Part shown: one piece after another, positions 16,774 through 24,640 of the stretch
How the letters are laid out: every line of letters begins with the position of its first letter
How positions within the stretch are numbered: the first letter of the stretch is position 1
NCBI GenBank assembly: GCA_016183235.1
Contig: JACPFA010000042.1
Coordinates: forward strand, 1 to 64,000
DNA length: 64,000 bases
Direction of reading: 5' to 3'
Source of the DNA: Deltaproteobacteria bacterium
Lineage (GTDB): Bacteria; UBA10199; DSSB01; JACPFA01
Translations under genes and position numbers: made by a program
Notes under the pieces: generated by a model
The model's input: the letters and a program-made list of their open reading frames with translations, nothing else
Told to the model about the DNA's origin: nothing
Databases searched by the model: none

Positions 16774-17286
16774 TTATTGTAGTTGATGAAGAAAAATATA
16801 GTCGTTATTGGCCTGTGACAAATGACAGCTGATGCACATGCCAATATTTCCTTCGCCCTGGACCTCTCCATTTGAACTCACCATCACCCAAAACCAATCA
16901 TTCGTTCTGGGGCGAAAGCCCTCAATCTTTTTCATGATGGTCAAAGTCCCCATGTCTTGAGCATCCGCAGTATCAATACTATCTTTGACAATGATCGAAC
17001 CATTCGGAAGGTTTTCTGGAGAACTGTCAAGGGCTGCAGCCGCGATATCGTTGATATAAACTCTGGCAAACGGACCATGCGGAGCACTACTTTCAATGGT
17101 TCCAATGGCCTCTGAAAATTGCTCCCACTCGGTATAAGGGTCGGTTTCGGTTATCTGGGCATAAATTTGAGCTCCCGATTCATCTGTTGTAGCTCCGGTT
17201 GTTCCCTCGTTAGCACCACTCGAACCGCAACCCCAAATTAGTACCAAAAATGCTGCCAAAATCGTGCCTTTAATCATCATCGGCAT
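16774..17286 (-). CDS. Cytochrome P460-like lipoprotein/periplasmic heme protein
   Basis: 170 aa. Lipoprotein-like N-terminus (ILAAFLVLIWGC, Trp at -2 is unusual for a lipobox), Ser/Thr/Gly-rich linker, then a P460-type domain with ARVYINDIAA, GSIIVKDS and a single C-terminal CxxCH heme site at residues 151-155 (CISCH). P460 cytochromes oxidise hydroxylamine or related substrates; the crosslinking Lys cannot be assigned here. AGGAG precedes the ATG. Divergent from the ECF sigma operon with 71 bp between starts. Confidence 0.75.
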   Translation of the reverse strand: MPMMIKGTILAAFLVLIWGCGSSGANEGTTGATTDESGAQIYAQITETDPYTEWEQFSEAIGTIESSAPHGPFARVYINDIAAAALDSSPENLPNGSIIVKDSIDTADAQDMGTLTIMKKIEGFRPRTNDWFWVMVSSNGEVQGEGNIGMCISCHLSQANNDYIFLHQLQ

Positions 17287-17357
17287 AAATTTCTCCTTTT
17301 TTTACTATTTTTTTGACCACTTGCGTTAGATGTTGTGGTAGAAAAAAGGTCTTAAAA

Positions 17358-17981
17358 ATGTCCCCTTCTTTTTTCCAACAAGATCTTTCCCCCTCTTCTG
17401 CATCTGAATCTAGTGAAGATGTACTGCTGCGTGGGCTCAAAGAAAAAGAGTCATGGGCTTACCAGCAATTAATCGATCGGTGGGCCAATAAAATTTATCG
17501 TTTGGCGTTTCATTTTTTGAGAAAGAAAGAAGACGCCGAGGAAATCGTGCAAGAAGTTTTACAAAAAGTAGTGGAAAAGATCGGCACCTTTCAGGGGCAG
17601 TCTTCTGTGTACACATGGATCTATCGCATCGCGGTTAATCAGGCGTTGATGAGACTGAGAACCATGAAAGGAAAACAGTTTGTCTCTTGGGAAGAATTTG
17701 CACCGCATTTTGAGAATGGCATTCGGGTGCAGACTACAGCCGATTGGTCGACAAAGCCTGAAGCATTTTTTGCACAAAAAGAGCTTCAAGCCTTTTTGAA
17801 GCAATGTGTCGATGAGCTACCCGAAGATTTAAAAACCGCTTATCTCCTCAAAGATATGGAAGGACTCTCCGAAGAAGAAGTTTGTGAAACCTTGGAATTG
17901 AGCAAACCAGCCATGAAAAATCGCGTCCATCGAGCGCGGCTGATTTTGCGGGAAAGACTAGAAAGAAAGTATGTTCGCTAA
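17358..17981 (+). CDS. ECF-type RNA polymerase sigma factor
   Basis: 207 aa from ATG 17358 (AAAGG upstream); the frame extends to a TTG at 17313 without an SD. Region 2 is DAEEIVQEVLQKVVEKIGTF with VYTWIYRIAVNQALMRLR; region 4 is LPEDLKTAYLLKDMEGLSEEEV followed by an HTH ending KNRVHRARLIL. Overlaps the downstream zinc anti-sigma gene by 11 nt, so the pair is stoichiometrically expressed. Likely controls itself, mgtC and the DsrE-like gene. Confidence 0.92.
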   Translation: MSPSFFQQDLSPSSASESSEDVLLRGLKEKESWAYQQLIDRWANKIYRLAFHFLRKKEDAEEIVQEVLQKVVEKIGTFQGQSSVYTWIYRIAVNQALMRLRTMKGKQFVSWEEFAPHFENGIRVQTTADWSTKPEAFFAQKELQAFLKQCVDELPEDLKTAYLLKDMEGLSEEEVCETLELSKPAMKNRVHRARLILRERLERKYVR

Positions 17982-18252
17982 AACGTTGATCATGAAACTG
18001 ATGTTTCGGATGATGGGGCTTCCCACTTGTGAAGAGGTGGATCAGTTTGCCTACGATTTTTTAGCGGGGCGATTAGATGCAAAAATCATACACCAAGTAG
18101 AACGGCATCTTAAGACCTGCAAAAATTGCCAGAAGTTTATGGTGTCCTATCGCAAGACATATGCCTTGGCCCAAAACCTCCCACCCCCAACCCTAGACTC
18201 AGAATTTAAGGAAAAAATGTTTAAATTTTTATCCAAAAAGGGAGACGCATGA
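17971..18252 (+). CDS. Zinc-binding (ZAS/HC2-type) anti-sigma factor, soluble
   Basis: 93 aa. His46-x3-Cys50-x2-Cys53 (RHLKTCKNC) with upstream Cys20 fits the zf-HC2 anti-sigma domain. No membrane segment, so a cytoplasmic redox- or metal-responsive anti-sigma is likely. Starts inside the sigma gene and overlaps mgtC by ATGA. Confidence 0.88.
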   Translation: MFAKTLIMKLMFRMMGLPTCEEVDQFAYDFLAGRLDAKIIHQVERHLKTCKNCQKFMVSYRKTYALAQNLPPPTLDSEFKEKMFKFLSKKGDA

Positions 18253-18872
18253 AAGAATTGCTAATTCCGCTTGCAGTGAGTTTTATCACCGGAACCATTT
18301 TAGGGTTAGAACGAGAGCTATCGCACAAACCCGCTGGCCTTAGAACACAGGTGCTCGTGAACCTCGGAACAACCTTATTCATCCTGGCAGGGCATAGCTT
18401 CGGTGGTGAAGTGGCGAGACTGGCTGCCAATGTGCTAACTGGCTTGGGTTTCCTAGGCGCTGGTGTCATTTGGCAACAAAAGGGAACCGTGCGAGGCTTA
18501 ACGACAGCAGCCCTCATCTGGGTAAACGGAAGCCTTGGTGTCGTGATTGGTTTGGGCCAATATACTCTGGCAGGAGCGGCAACCATTCTGGCCCTCATCG
18601 CCTTACGGTTTTTAGGAATGCTTGAATCCCGAATCAAGAGCAAATGCCGTGTTTTTCGCTATCAGGTGACATCAAAAGAAAATGATCAAGTCTTGCAAAC
18701 CATCCACAGCGCTTTAAGCCAGTGCCATTTTCAAGAAGACCCGCTCACCTTTGAAAAAGGAACGTCTGCCGTGACCATGCGCTTTGCCTTCTGCAATCCT
18801 CCGCCCCGGCACCACGAGTTTGTCGAAAGCTTAAGAAAAATGGCCGATGTGTTAGAAGTTAAAATTGAATAA
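18249..18872 (+). CDS. mgtC: MgtC/SapB-family membrane protein
   Basis: 207 aa. N-terminal MgtC domain with the conserved GTILGLERELSHKPAGLRT, GLGFLGAG and RGLTTAALIWVNGSLG, about four membrane helices, then a soluble C-terminal domain (about 130-207). MgtC proteins act in magnesium limitation and inhibit F-type ATPase in some species. ATGA overlap with the anti-sigma gene places it in the ECF regulon. Confidence 0.92.
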   Translation: MKELLIPLAVSFITGTILGLERELSHKPAGLRTQVLVNLGTTLFILAGHSFGGEVARLAANVLTGLGFLGAGVIWQQKGTVRGLTTAALIWVNGSLGVVIGLGQYTLAGAATILALIALRFLGMLESRIKSKCRVFRYQVTSKENDQVLQTIHSALSQCHFQEDPLTFEKGTSAVTMRFAFCNPPPRHHEFVESLRKMADVLEVKIE

Positions 18873-18884
18873 AGGAGGAAGATC

Positions 18885-19316
18885 ATGATCAAAAAAATGT
18901 TATTACCGTTATTTGCTATTGCCAGTCTTGGGTTGGGCTGTCAGGCAAAGATAAATCAAAAGTATCTCATTATTCTACAAGCAGGCACAGAAAGTCATGA
19001 AGGCATGGCCCGTGCGGTTCATGCGCTTCTCTACGCCACCGAACTCAAAAAAGCAGGCTTTACGGTAACGCTCATCTTCGACGGAGCCGGAACGGAATGG
19101 GCCAAGGCCCTCATAAACCCCGAACACAAACTGCATGCTTCTTACCGCCAATTGCAAGATGCCGGAGTCACCGAAATTATTTGCGATTTTTGTTCCACGG
19201 CCTTTCAGGTTCGGGAAGATCTGAAAAAAGGCAAAGTTCCTCTCGTAGCAGAATTTGAGGGTCACCCAAGCCTCGTAAAATGGATCAAGCAAGGATATCT
19301 TCCTATCGTACTGTAG
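18885..19316 (+). CDS. DsrE-like lipoprotein/periplasmic protein
   Basis: 143 aa. Signal sequence with a lipobox-like LGLGC, then a DsrE/F-type fold: KYLIILQAG, AVHALLYATELKKAGFTVTLIFDGAG, and a conserved Cys pair in IICDFCSTAF. DsrE proteins handle sulfur, but this one is exported and may just use the fold. Good AAGGAGG SD, 12 nt after mgtC, same operon. Confidence 0.8.
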   Translation: MIKKMLLPLFAIASLGLGCQAKINQKYLIILQAGTESHEGMARAVHALLYATELKKAGFTVTLIFDGAGTEWAKALINPEHKLHASYRQLQDAGVTEIICDFCSTAFQVREDLKKGKVPLVAEFEGHPSLVKWIKQGYLPIVL

Positions 19317-19327
19317 CAATTAGAAAG

Positions 19328-19630
19328 TTAATGCGTTTCAACCACTTTATAACCGGCATCAGCAACTGCCTTAACGATACTGTCCTGACTGGTTTTGCTG
19401 GCTTCATAGGTGCATTGACCCTCTCCATTCTTGTGATCAATAGAAACCGCCTGGCAAAGAGGAGTCAGTTTCTTCTGAATCATGGCAGAGCACATGGGGC
19501 AAGTCATCCCTTCGATTTTCATATGCACGGTCTTGGTGTCTTGTGGCGTCGCAACTTTTTCTTCAGCACCAACCGTCGCTGTTCCCAGCAAGAATATCCC
19601 CAATAGGGTTAGAAGCAAACTTTTCATCAT
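19328..19630 (-). CDS. Exported heavy-metal-associated (HMA) protein, MerP-like
   Basis: 100 aa. Signal peptide (SLLLTLLGIFLLGTATVGA) and one HMA domain with the metal site GMTCPMC; another Cys pair lies in TPLCQAVSI and EGQCTYEA. Two adjacent ATGs (19630, 19627) follow AGGAGG; the first overlaps the copZ-like stop as ATGA, the second has better SD spacing. Last gene of the merR operon; expected to pass Hg(II) or Cu to MerT in the periplasm. Confidence 0.88.
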   Translation of the reverse strand: MMKSLLLTLLGIFLLGTATVGAEEKVATPQDTKTVHMKIEGMTCPMCSAMIQKKLTPLCQAVSIDHKNGEGQCTYEASKTSQDSIVKAVADAGYKVVETH

Positions 19631-20112
19631 GGTACCTCCTTTTTTAAGATTGTTTTGACAACAGAGCTGACATTCCCCAGGCAACAAGTCCCCTGTGGAT
19701 TCGTGTATTCGCAAAAGCAATTTTTGGCCTTCACTTGTGCAGTAATGAAATCCGGAATTGTTGTTTTTCCAGTCTCTCTGATTTCTTTTTCCACGTCATG
19801 GCGGAAAAAATTAAAACAGTAGCAAATGGGGATCGGGTCATCGGTTTCTTTGATTGTGACCCGTTCACTCAATTGGTCCCTCGTAAACACTGAAGGATCA
19901 TTTTCAGAAAAATAGACAACGGGGCAAGTTGGGGAAAGACAAAACCGGTAAGAAGCCTTTTCCTGAACTTGGGGTTGAAAAGGTCCCTTCAGCATATAGC
20001 GAACGGTCATCATTGAGACCCCCTTGGATTTTGAGTCACAGCGGGGGCAGTTTTGCCGGCCCCTTGTTTCGGCTTCAGGGGCCTCATGTTTTTCTTTGCT
20101 ACAACAATTCAT
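19627..20112 (-). CDS. CopZ-like iron-sulfur metallochaperone
   Basis: 161 aa from ATG 20112 (GGGAGA upstream). An N-terminal Cys-rich zinc segment (CCSKEK, CPRCDSKS) precedes the 2Fe-2S domain of Archaeoglobus-type CopZ: YRFCLSPTCPVVYF, ICYCFNF and NCFCEYTNPQGTCCLG. It lacks the C-terminal HMA domain of full CopZ, and the separate HMA gene follows directly. Such proteins occur in mer operons as metal chaperones. Confidence 0.85.
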   Translation of the reverse strand: MNCCSKEKHEAPEAETRGRQNCPRCDSKSKGVSMMTVRYMLKGPFQPQVQEKASYRFCLSPTCPVVYFSENDPSVFTRDQLSERVTIKETDDPIPICYCFNFFRHDVEKEIRETGKTTIPDFITAQVKAKNCFCEYTNPQGTCCLGNVSSVVKTILKKEVP

Positions 20113-20122
20113 AACTCTCCCT

Positions 20123-20464
20123 TTAAGATGCAATCAGCCATGTGATAATTTGAGGACCAATCAAAAAAATCAACACCAACCCTGTAGAAACCCATAAGAG
20201 TATTTTGGTGACTCGTTGACTTTTGGGACTACAGAGCTTTGAATCTTCACAGGTCACTGTCTTGCGCCCATAAGTAAAATAAAAGGCAACTGCCAAAAGG
20301 ACGACCGTTATTACGGTGAAGTACTTCTGATACGGCACCAGCACGGTTGCAAAACCAACAGTTCCTGTGAGCCCAAGCAGCAGGAGTGGTAAAGCACAAC
20401 ATGACCCTAAAAAAGCAGTGCCTGTAGCCAAAATCGCCATAACCTTGGGCGTGTTTTGTTTCAT
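20123..20464 (-). CDS. merT: MerT-like mercuric transport membrane protein
   Basis: 113 aa from ATG 20464 (GGGAGG, 5 nt). First helix has the Cys pair GSCCALPLLLLGLTG typical of MerT, with PYQKYF and two further helices. A cytoplasmic loop carries another two Cys (VTCEDSKLCSP). Imports Hg(II) from the periplasmic carrier. Immediately follows merR, overlapping it by 4 nt. Confidence 0.88.
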   Translation of the reverse strand: MKQNTPKVMAILATGTAFLGSCCALPLLLLGLTGTVGFATVLVPYQKYFTVITVVLLAVAFYFTYGRKTVTCEDSKLCSPKSQRVTKILLWVSTGLVLIFLIGPQIITWLIAS

Positions 20465-20880
20465 ATTTTCCTCCCTTTCGATTGCAAGTTTTCCAGGATA
20501 GGGCATTCACTGACCGGCCCTTTGCCTCGGCATTGATTTGTCAATTGGTTCAGGGCCTGCCTGATCCGTTTGAGGTCGGCGATCTTGGCGTCCACTTCTT
20601 TGATTTTTTCCTGCGCTTTCCGTTTTACATCGGCGCACGTCGTCGTAGGCCCTACGCTCAAGCTCAATAACTCTTTGATTTCTGCCAGCGTAAAACCAAG
20701 GTCTTTTGCTTGTTTGATAAAACGAACTCTATCAACCGTTGCCGGTGGATACTCCCGATAACCCGAATTTCGCCGTGGCGGTTCTGGGATTAAGCCTTCC
20801 CGTTCATAAAAACGGAGGGTCTCTACCCCAACCCCAGTCATACTTGCCACTTTTCCAATGGTAAAATGCCCTACCTTCAT
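20461..20880 (-). CDS. merR: MerR mercury-responsive regulator
   Basis: 139 aa. N-terminal winged HTH (FTIGKVASMTGVGVETLRFY), coiled-coil dimer helix, and cysteines at exactly residues 82, 117 and 126, the Hg(II) ligands of Tn501 MerR. First gene of the operon and transcribed with it; the dyad operator lies directly upstream. The predicted transcript start is within a few bases of the ATG, so merR may be translated from a nearly leaderless mRNA. Confidence 0.95.
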   Translation of the reverse strand: MKVGHFTIGKVASMTGVGVETLRFYEREGLIPEPPRRNSGYREYPPATVDRVRFIKQAKDLGFTLAEIKELLSLSVGPTTTCADVKRKAQEKIKEVDAKIADLKRIRQALNQLTNQCRGKGPVSECPILENLQSKGRKI

Positions 20881-20889
20881 ATCGACCCT

Positions 20890-20921
20890 ATTATAAACCC
20901 TATAGTATACTACAGGGTCAA
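20890..20921 (-). promoter_or_regulatory. MerR-type promoter/operator
   Basis: On the minus strand -35 TTGACC (20921-20916) and -10 TATAAT (20895-20890) are separated by 20 nt. The spacer is nearly filled by a 22-bp dyad (20897-20918) with ACCCT ends and an AGTATACT centre, the MerR operator pattern. The over-long spacer is the classical MerR activation geometry. Confidence 0.92.
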
Positions 20922-20996
20922 GGTTTTTCTTAAAAAGTTTAAAGACATAAATACCGGAAGTTTATAATCTACAACTCTCAGGGGAGATAATTCGAA

Positions 20997-21653
20997 TTAA
21001 ACCCAATGAGGCAGGCTATTGAGCGGGCACTGTTCACAACGTGCCGTGGGTTTGCAAAAATTTTTTCCGATCATCACAATCTGGGCGTGAAATTCTTTAT
21101 AAAATTTTACCTCTGGCTCCAGCACATCCATCACCACTTCCTGAAGATCTTCATATTGCGCTTCGGGCCCCACCAACCCATGGCGGGTAAAAATACGATA
21201 GGTATACGCATCGACCACAAAGATGGGGTGCTCTAGGGCGTAGAGCAAAATGCTATCCGCCGTCTCTTGCCCTATGCCTTTGACGGATAACAATTCTTGG
21301 CGCAATTTTTTTGTGGGTTGTGCAACCATTTTTTGAATGTCACCTTGGTAATTTATTTGCAGGAATTTTAAAAATTCTTTCAACCGCTGAGTTTTAACAT
21401 TAAAGTAGCCCGCGGGCCGAATGGTTTCGGCTAGTTGGGAATCAGGCAAATCAAGCAAGGCTTGCAAACTTAATAAATTTTTAGCTTTTAAATTTTGAAT
21501 GGCCTTTTCAACGTTGGTCCAGGCTGTGTTTTGAGTTAAGATGGCGCCCACCATGACCTCAAAGGGTGAATCACCCGGCCACCAGTGTTGTAAGCCAAAA
21601 TGCTGAAGGGAAAGTTGATAGATTTCTTTTAGATTTTTGCGGACCTGTGCCAT
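20997..21653 (-). CDS. Endonuclease III-like HhH-GPD DNA glycosylase
   Basis: 218 aa from ATG 21653 (a GTG at 21677 is possible; neither has a clear SD). HhH motif LLSVKGIGQETADSIL, catalytic Asp in FVVDAYTYRIF. The Lys of bifunctional EndoIII is replaced by Glu (GIGQETA), as in 3-methyladenine glycosylase III-type enzymes, so a monofunctional base-excision glycosylase is likely. C-terminal cysteines CKPTARCEQC give three visible cluster ligands; a fourth is not obvious. Follows the zinc-motif gene by 7 nt. Confidence 0.88.
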   Translation of the reverse strand: MAQVRKNLKEIYQLSLQHFGLQHWWPGDSPFEVMVGAILTQNTAWTNVEKAIQNLKAKNLLSLQALLDLPDSQLAETIRPAGYFNVKTQRLKEFLKFLQINYQGDIQKMVAQPTKKLRQELLSVKGIGQETADSILLYALEHPIFVVDAYTYRIFTRHGLVGPEAQYEDLQEVVMDVLEPEVKFYKEFHAQIVMIGKNFCKPTARCEQCPLNSLPHWV

Positions 21654-21660
21654 GAAGATA

Positions 21661-21936
21661 TTAACTGGCAGGTGCACCTTCGGCTGCAGCAGGCGCTGGG
21701 GCTTGACTCGCAGCCTCTACCGTACCACTGCGGGATTTGCTCCACGCTTCATAGTGGGGCACACACATGCCCAGCTTAGCCATGGGTTTGAAACAGCCTT
21801 CGTTGAAGCAGGTTGTATAACGTGACTTGCCCAACTCCCCTCGCCGCCATTTTTTATAATGAATGCGACAATAACCTTTGGCCCGATAGCCGCGTTTACA
21901 ATCTTTAACTTTACAATTTTTATTTTGTGCTGTCAT
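21661..21936 (-). CDS. Small protein with two tandem C-x4-C-x9-C-x2-H zinc-type motifs
   Basis: 91 aa. CKVKDCKRGYRAKGYCRIHYKKW (residues 8-30) and CFNEGCFKPMAKLGMCVPHYEAW (43-65) are copies of one module, each with a Cys-Cys-Cys-His set, a basic loop and a final HY-x-x-W. The tail is Ala/Pro-rich. Probably a zinc-stabilised nucleic-acid-binding protein; no named family recognised. Overlaps the upstream membrane protein gene by 17 nt and precedes a DNA glycosylase. Confidence 0.7.
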   Translation of the reverse strand: MTAQNKNCKVKDCKRGYRAKGYCRIHYKKWRRGELGKSRYTTCFNEGCFKPMAKLGMCVPHYEAWSKSRSGTVEAASQAPAPAAAEGAPAS

Positions 21937-22303
21937 GTTTGGCCTCTATTTTAGGTTTAGCATCGGTTTGTTGGGAATATTTGTTGATAATCCGTTCTAG
22001 TTCTTTTTTGTCTTCGGGTCGAATGTGATCGAGGCTTGGCTTTTCTTGCACAACCTGTTTTGGATCGGAAGAACTCGGTAATCGAACATTGGGTTTAAAG
22101 GCCTCTTCAACCGAAATATCTTTATTAATCACGGCCATTACCCGGCCTTTCACGCTTTGATAAACCCATTGCACCGTGTGGTTTTGCCAAAATTGCTTAG
22201 CGTATTCTCGAGCTGGCTTGCCAGAAAAATTAAGATTAAGCACCAACGCCACAATGACTAAAACTATCACCGTGCTCAACAGTTTTTTCGCCAATTTCCA
22301 CAT
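21920..22303 (-). CDS. Hypothetical single-pass membrane protein
   Basis: 127 aa: one N-terminal membrane helix (LLSTVIVLVIVALVLNL), then a polar, Lys/Glu-rich C-terminal domain with no recognised motif. GTGG/ATGGAGG context precedes the start. First gene of a three-gene unit with the zinc-motif protein and glycosylase. Confidence 0.65.
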   Translation of the reverse strand: MWKLAKKLLSTVIVLVIVALVLNLNFSGKPAREYAKQFWQNHTVQWVYQSVKGRVMAVINKDISVEEAFKPNVRLPSSSDPKQVVQEKPSLDHIRPEDKKELERIINKYSQQTDAKPKIEAKHDSTK

Positions 22304-22402
22304 GGAGGCCTAATTTAACAGGCTCCCCCTAAACTTACAAGTTGAAAACCAAAAGCCCTAATTTCCTTTGTTTTTTTTAGTAAAGTGCTTTAGCATAGAG
22401 TC

Positions 22403-23413
22403 ATGGCTGAGACCAAAACCCCAAAAAAAATCCCCTCGAATGGGATTGTCCCTGAAAAAAAACCTAAAATTCTCATTGTTGACGACCACCGCACGAATAT
22501 TGAACTGCTCATGGCGCAATTAAAGGCCTACCCCTACGAATTAGTCAGTGCGGCCGATGGCGAAGAGGCCCTACGCGTAGTTGAGCAAACTCCCCCTGAT
22601 TTAATCCTGCTTGATCTCATGATGCCTAAGGTATCGGGGTATCAAGTTTGTCAAACCTTGAAGAATAGCAAAAAAACCCAGTTTATTCCCATTATCGTGA
22701 TTACGGCCTTAAAAGAATTAGAAGATAAAATTAAGGCCATCGAAATGGGGGCCGATGATTTTTTGATGAAGCCCTTTAACAAGGTTGAATTGATCACCCG
22801 CGTCAAATCGCTGCTCAAATTAAAAGAACTTTATGACGATGTCGATAGTTCCGAAAGTATCATTTTTACTTTGGCCGAAATGTTAGAAGCCAAAGACGTT
22901 TATACCCGCGGCCACTCCGAACGCGTGGCCCGCTATGCCGTGTTGCTCGCCAAATATATTGGGTTGTCGGAGGCCGAGCAATTGTTGATTCGTAAAGGTG
23001 CCCTGCTGCACGATATTGGCAAGATTGGCATTTGCGAAAGTATTTTGAACAAACCCGACAAACTCTCCCAAGAAGAATTGGCGCACATTCGCAGCCACCC
23101 TGCCCGCGGTTGTGAAATTTGCAAAACACTCAAATCCTTGATGGCAACTTTGCCGGTGATTCGTCATCACCATGAACGCATTGATGGCAAAGGTTATCCG
23201 GATGGAATTGGCGAAAAAGAAATCAACCTGGCCCCTCGCATTGTGGCCATTGCCGATGCCTACGACGCCATGACCAGCAATCGCCCTTATCGTAAAGGGA
23301 TCGCCCCGGCCGAAGCCCTCAAAGTTTTTGAACGGGAACGCTTGTATGGGCAATGGGATCCAGAACTGGTTTCTCAATTTATCAAACTCATCCGTCACGA
23401 GATGCATGCTTGA
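22403..23413 (+). CDS. Response regulator with HD-GYP phosphodiesterase domain
   Basis: 336 aa. Receiver domain (23-140) with phospho-acceptor Asp71 and KPF at 123-125; HD-GYP domain with His203-Asp204 (LLHDIGKIG) and HHERIDGKGYPDG (GYP at 264-266), all catalytic residues present. Expected to hydrolyse c-di-GMP under control of an unlinked histidine kinase. No sensor kinase in the window. Confidence 0.94.
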   Translation: MAETKTPKKIPSNGIVPEKKPKILIVDDHRTNIELLMAQLKAYPYELVSAADGEEALRVVEQTPPDLILLDLMMPKVSGYQVCQTLKNSKKTQFIPIIVITALKELEDKIKAIEMGADDFLMKPFNKVELITRVKSLLKLKELYDDVDSSESIIFTLAEMLEAKDVYTRGHSERVARYAVLLAKYIGLSEAEQLLIRKGALLHDIGKIGICESILNKPDKLSQEELAHIRSHPARGCEICKTLKSLMATLPVIRHHHERIDGKGYPDGIGEKEINLAPRIVAIADAYDAMTSNRPYRKGIAPAEALKVFERERLYGQWDPELVSQFIKLIRHEMHA

Positions 23414-23421
23414 ACATAAGG

Positions 23422-23629
23422 TCTCAATTTTTGGTAGAGAGCGTTTGGGTTATTTCGTCAGCCGGCGCTCCATCGGCGACCCTAATGGGACTAGCCGGCA
23501 CGGAATCCTTCCGCGTTCCCGCTCAGAAGCGGGCCTCGGCTTTCCATGCCGGCTAGCCCGCATTGGGGGCCCCGCCGATTCCGCGATGGCTTCCTCAACA
23601 ACCCAAACGCTCTCTACCAAAAATTGAGG
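23422..23629. repeat. Fold-back element E (30-nt arms)
   Basis: Arms 23422-23451 and 23600-23629 match at 29 of 30 positions. The core (about 23461-23592) is the inverted copy of the element A core, but the arms are unrelated to those of A-D. Fills most of the 246 bp between the HD-GYP gene and the SDR gene. Confidence 0.85.
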
Positions 23630-23659
23630 CATTACACTTGAACAATATTCGGGATTTCG

Positions 23660-24640
23660 ATGCAAATATTGGTAACCGGCGCTTCAGGTTTTCTAGGCTC
23701 TCACCTTATTGAGGAATTAAGCAAACAAGAAGATATCACGCTAAGAGCTGTGTTATCAAAACAGCATCAACAAAACACCCTGCCTAGCGACTTTCTCATT
23801 GCCGGCCTCGATATTGAGGTGCTTGCGACTGATTGGCAAAACCCCCAAGAAATTGATGAATGGGTAGAAGGCTGTGATATTGTCTTTCATTGTGAATCTT
23901 ATGTCTCTTTTGATCGCAAGGCCAAAGACCTTATGAATCAAATACATGTCATGGGCACCCAATACCTTTTGGAGGCTTGTCACAAAAATAAGGTTCAAAA
24001 ATTTATTTACACTTCGGGGATGGAACTTTTACGACCTCCAATGGCCGATGGGGTCGCCAATGAAGAAGATGGTGTTTCACAAGAAGACCTTTTAACCCCT
24101 TTTGCCAAAATTCGGTCGGCAGGAGAAAATTTAGTTTTACAATATTGGCGTAAAAGAACTCTGCCGGTGGTGATCGCTCATCCCACCGTATTAGTGGGCC
24201 CCAAAGATGAAGAAGTTACCCTTTTTGGCCAATATCTCTTAAAATTATTGAAACTCGAAAGTAAATTCTTGATTGAAACGGGCCTTAACCTTATTGATGT
24301 AAGAGACGCCGCCAAGGGGCATGTGTTAGCCGCAAAATTAGCCAAACCAGGGAGTCGTTTTATATTGGGCAACAAAAATGTTTATTTATCAGAACTGGTA
24401 TCTAAAGTGGAGGAATTAAGTGGAGTGCCTTGCCCGCGTACCATCCTGCCCTACTGGATGGCACAATGGGGCAATCGTTTGAGTCGCGGCTTTCCAGCGG
24501 GGCTTATTCGGCAACTTAAGAGGCCTCTCTTTTTCGATGCCCATAAAGCGGTGACCGAACTCAAAATGCCGCAAAACGATGTGTGGAAGGCTTTAAGACA
24601 AGAAATTGAATATTTTAAAAGAAAAGGCCTTGGGCCATGA
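23660..24640 (+). CDS. Extended SDR (dihydroflavonol reductase-like) with altered active site
   Basis: 326 aa. NAD(P)-binding VTGASGFLGSHL at the N-terminus and DIVFHCESYVSF, FIYTSGMELL follow the extended-SDR pattern. The expected YxxxK reads TPFAKIRSAGENLV, that is Tyr to Phe and Lys to Arg, so ordinary SDR chemistry is doubtful. ATGA overlap with the CruF-like gene indicates joint function. Confidence 0.85.
   Translation: MQILVTGASGFLGSHLIEELSKQEDITLRAVLSKQHQQNTLPSDFLIAGLDIEVLATDWQNPQEIDEWVEGCDIVFHCESYVSFDRKAKDLMNQIHVMGTQYLLEACHKNKVQKFIYTSGMELLRPPMADGVANEEDGVSQEDLLTPFAKIRSAGENLVLQYWRKRTLPVVIAHPTVLVGPKDEEVTLFGQYLLKLLKLESKFLIETGLNLIDVRDAAKGHVLAAKLAKPGSRFILGNKNVYLSELVSKVEELSGVPCPRTILPYWMAQWGNRLSRGFPAGLIRQLKRPLFFDAHKAVTELKMPQNDVWKALRQEIEYFKRKGLGP

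Noticed and set aside
23450-23665. Open frames on both strands in element E
   Set aside because: Open only because the palindrome is GC-rich; no SD and no homology pattern.
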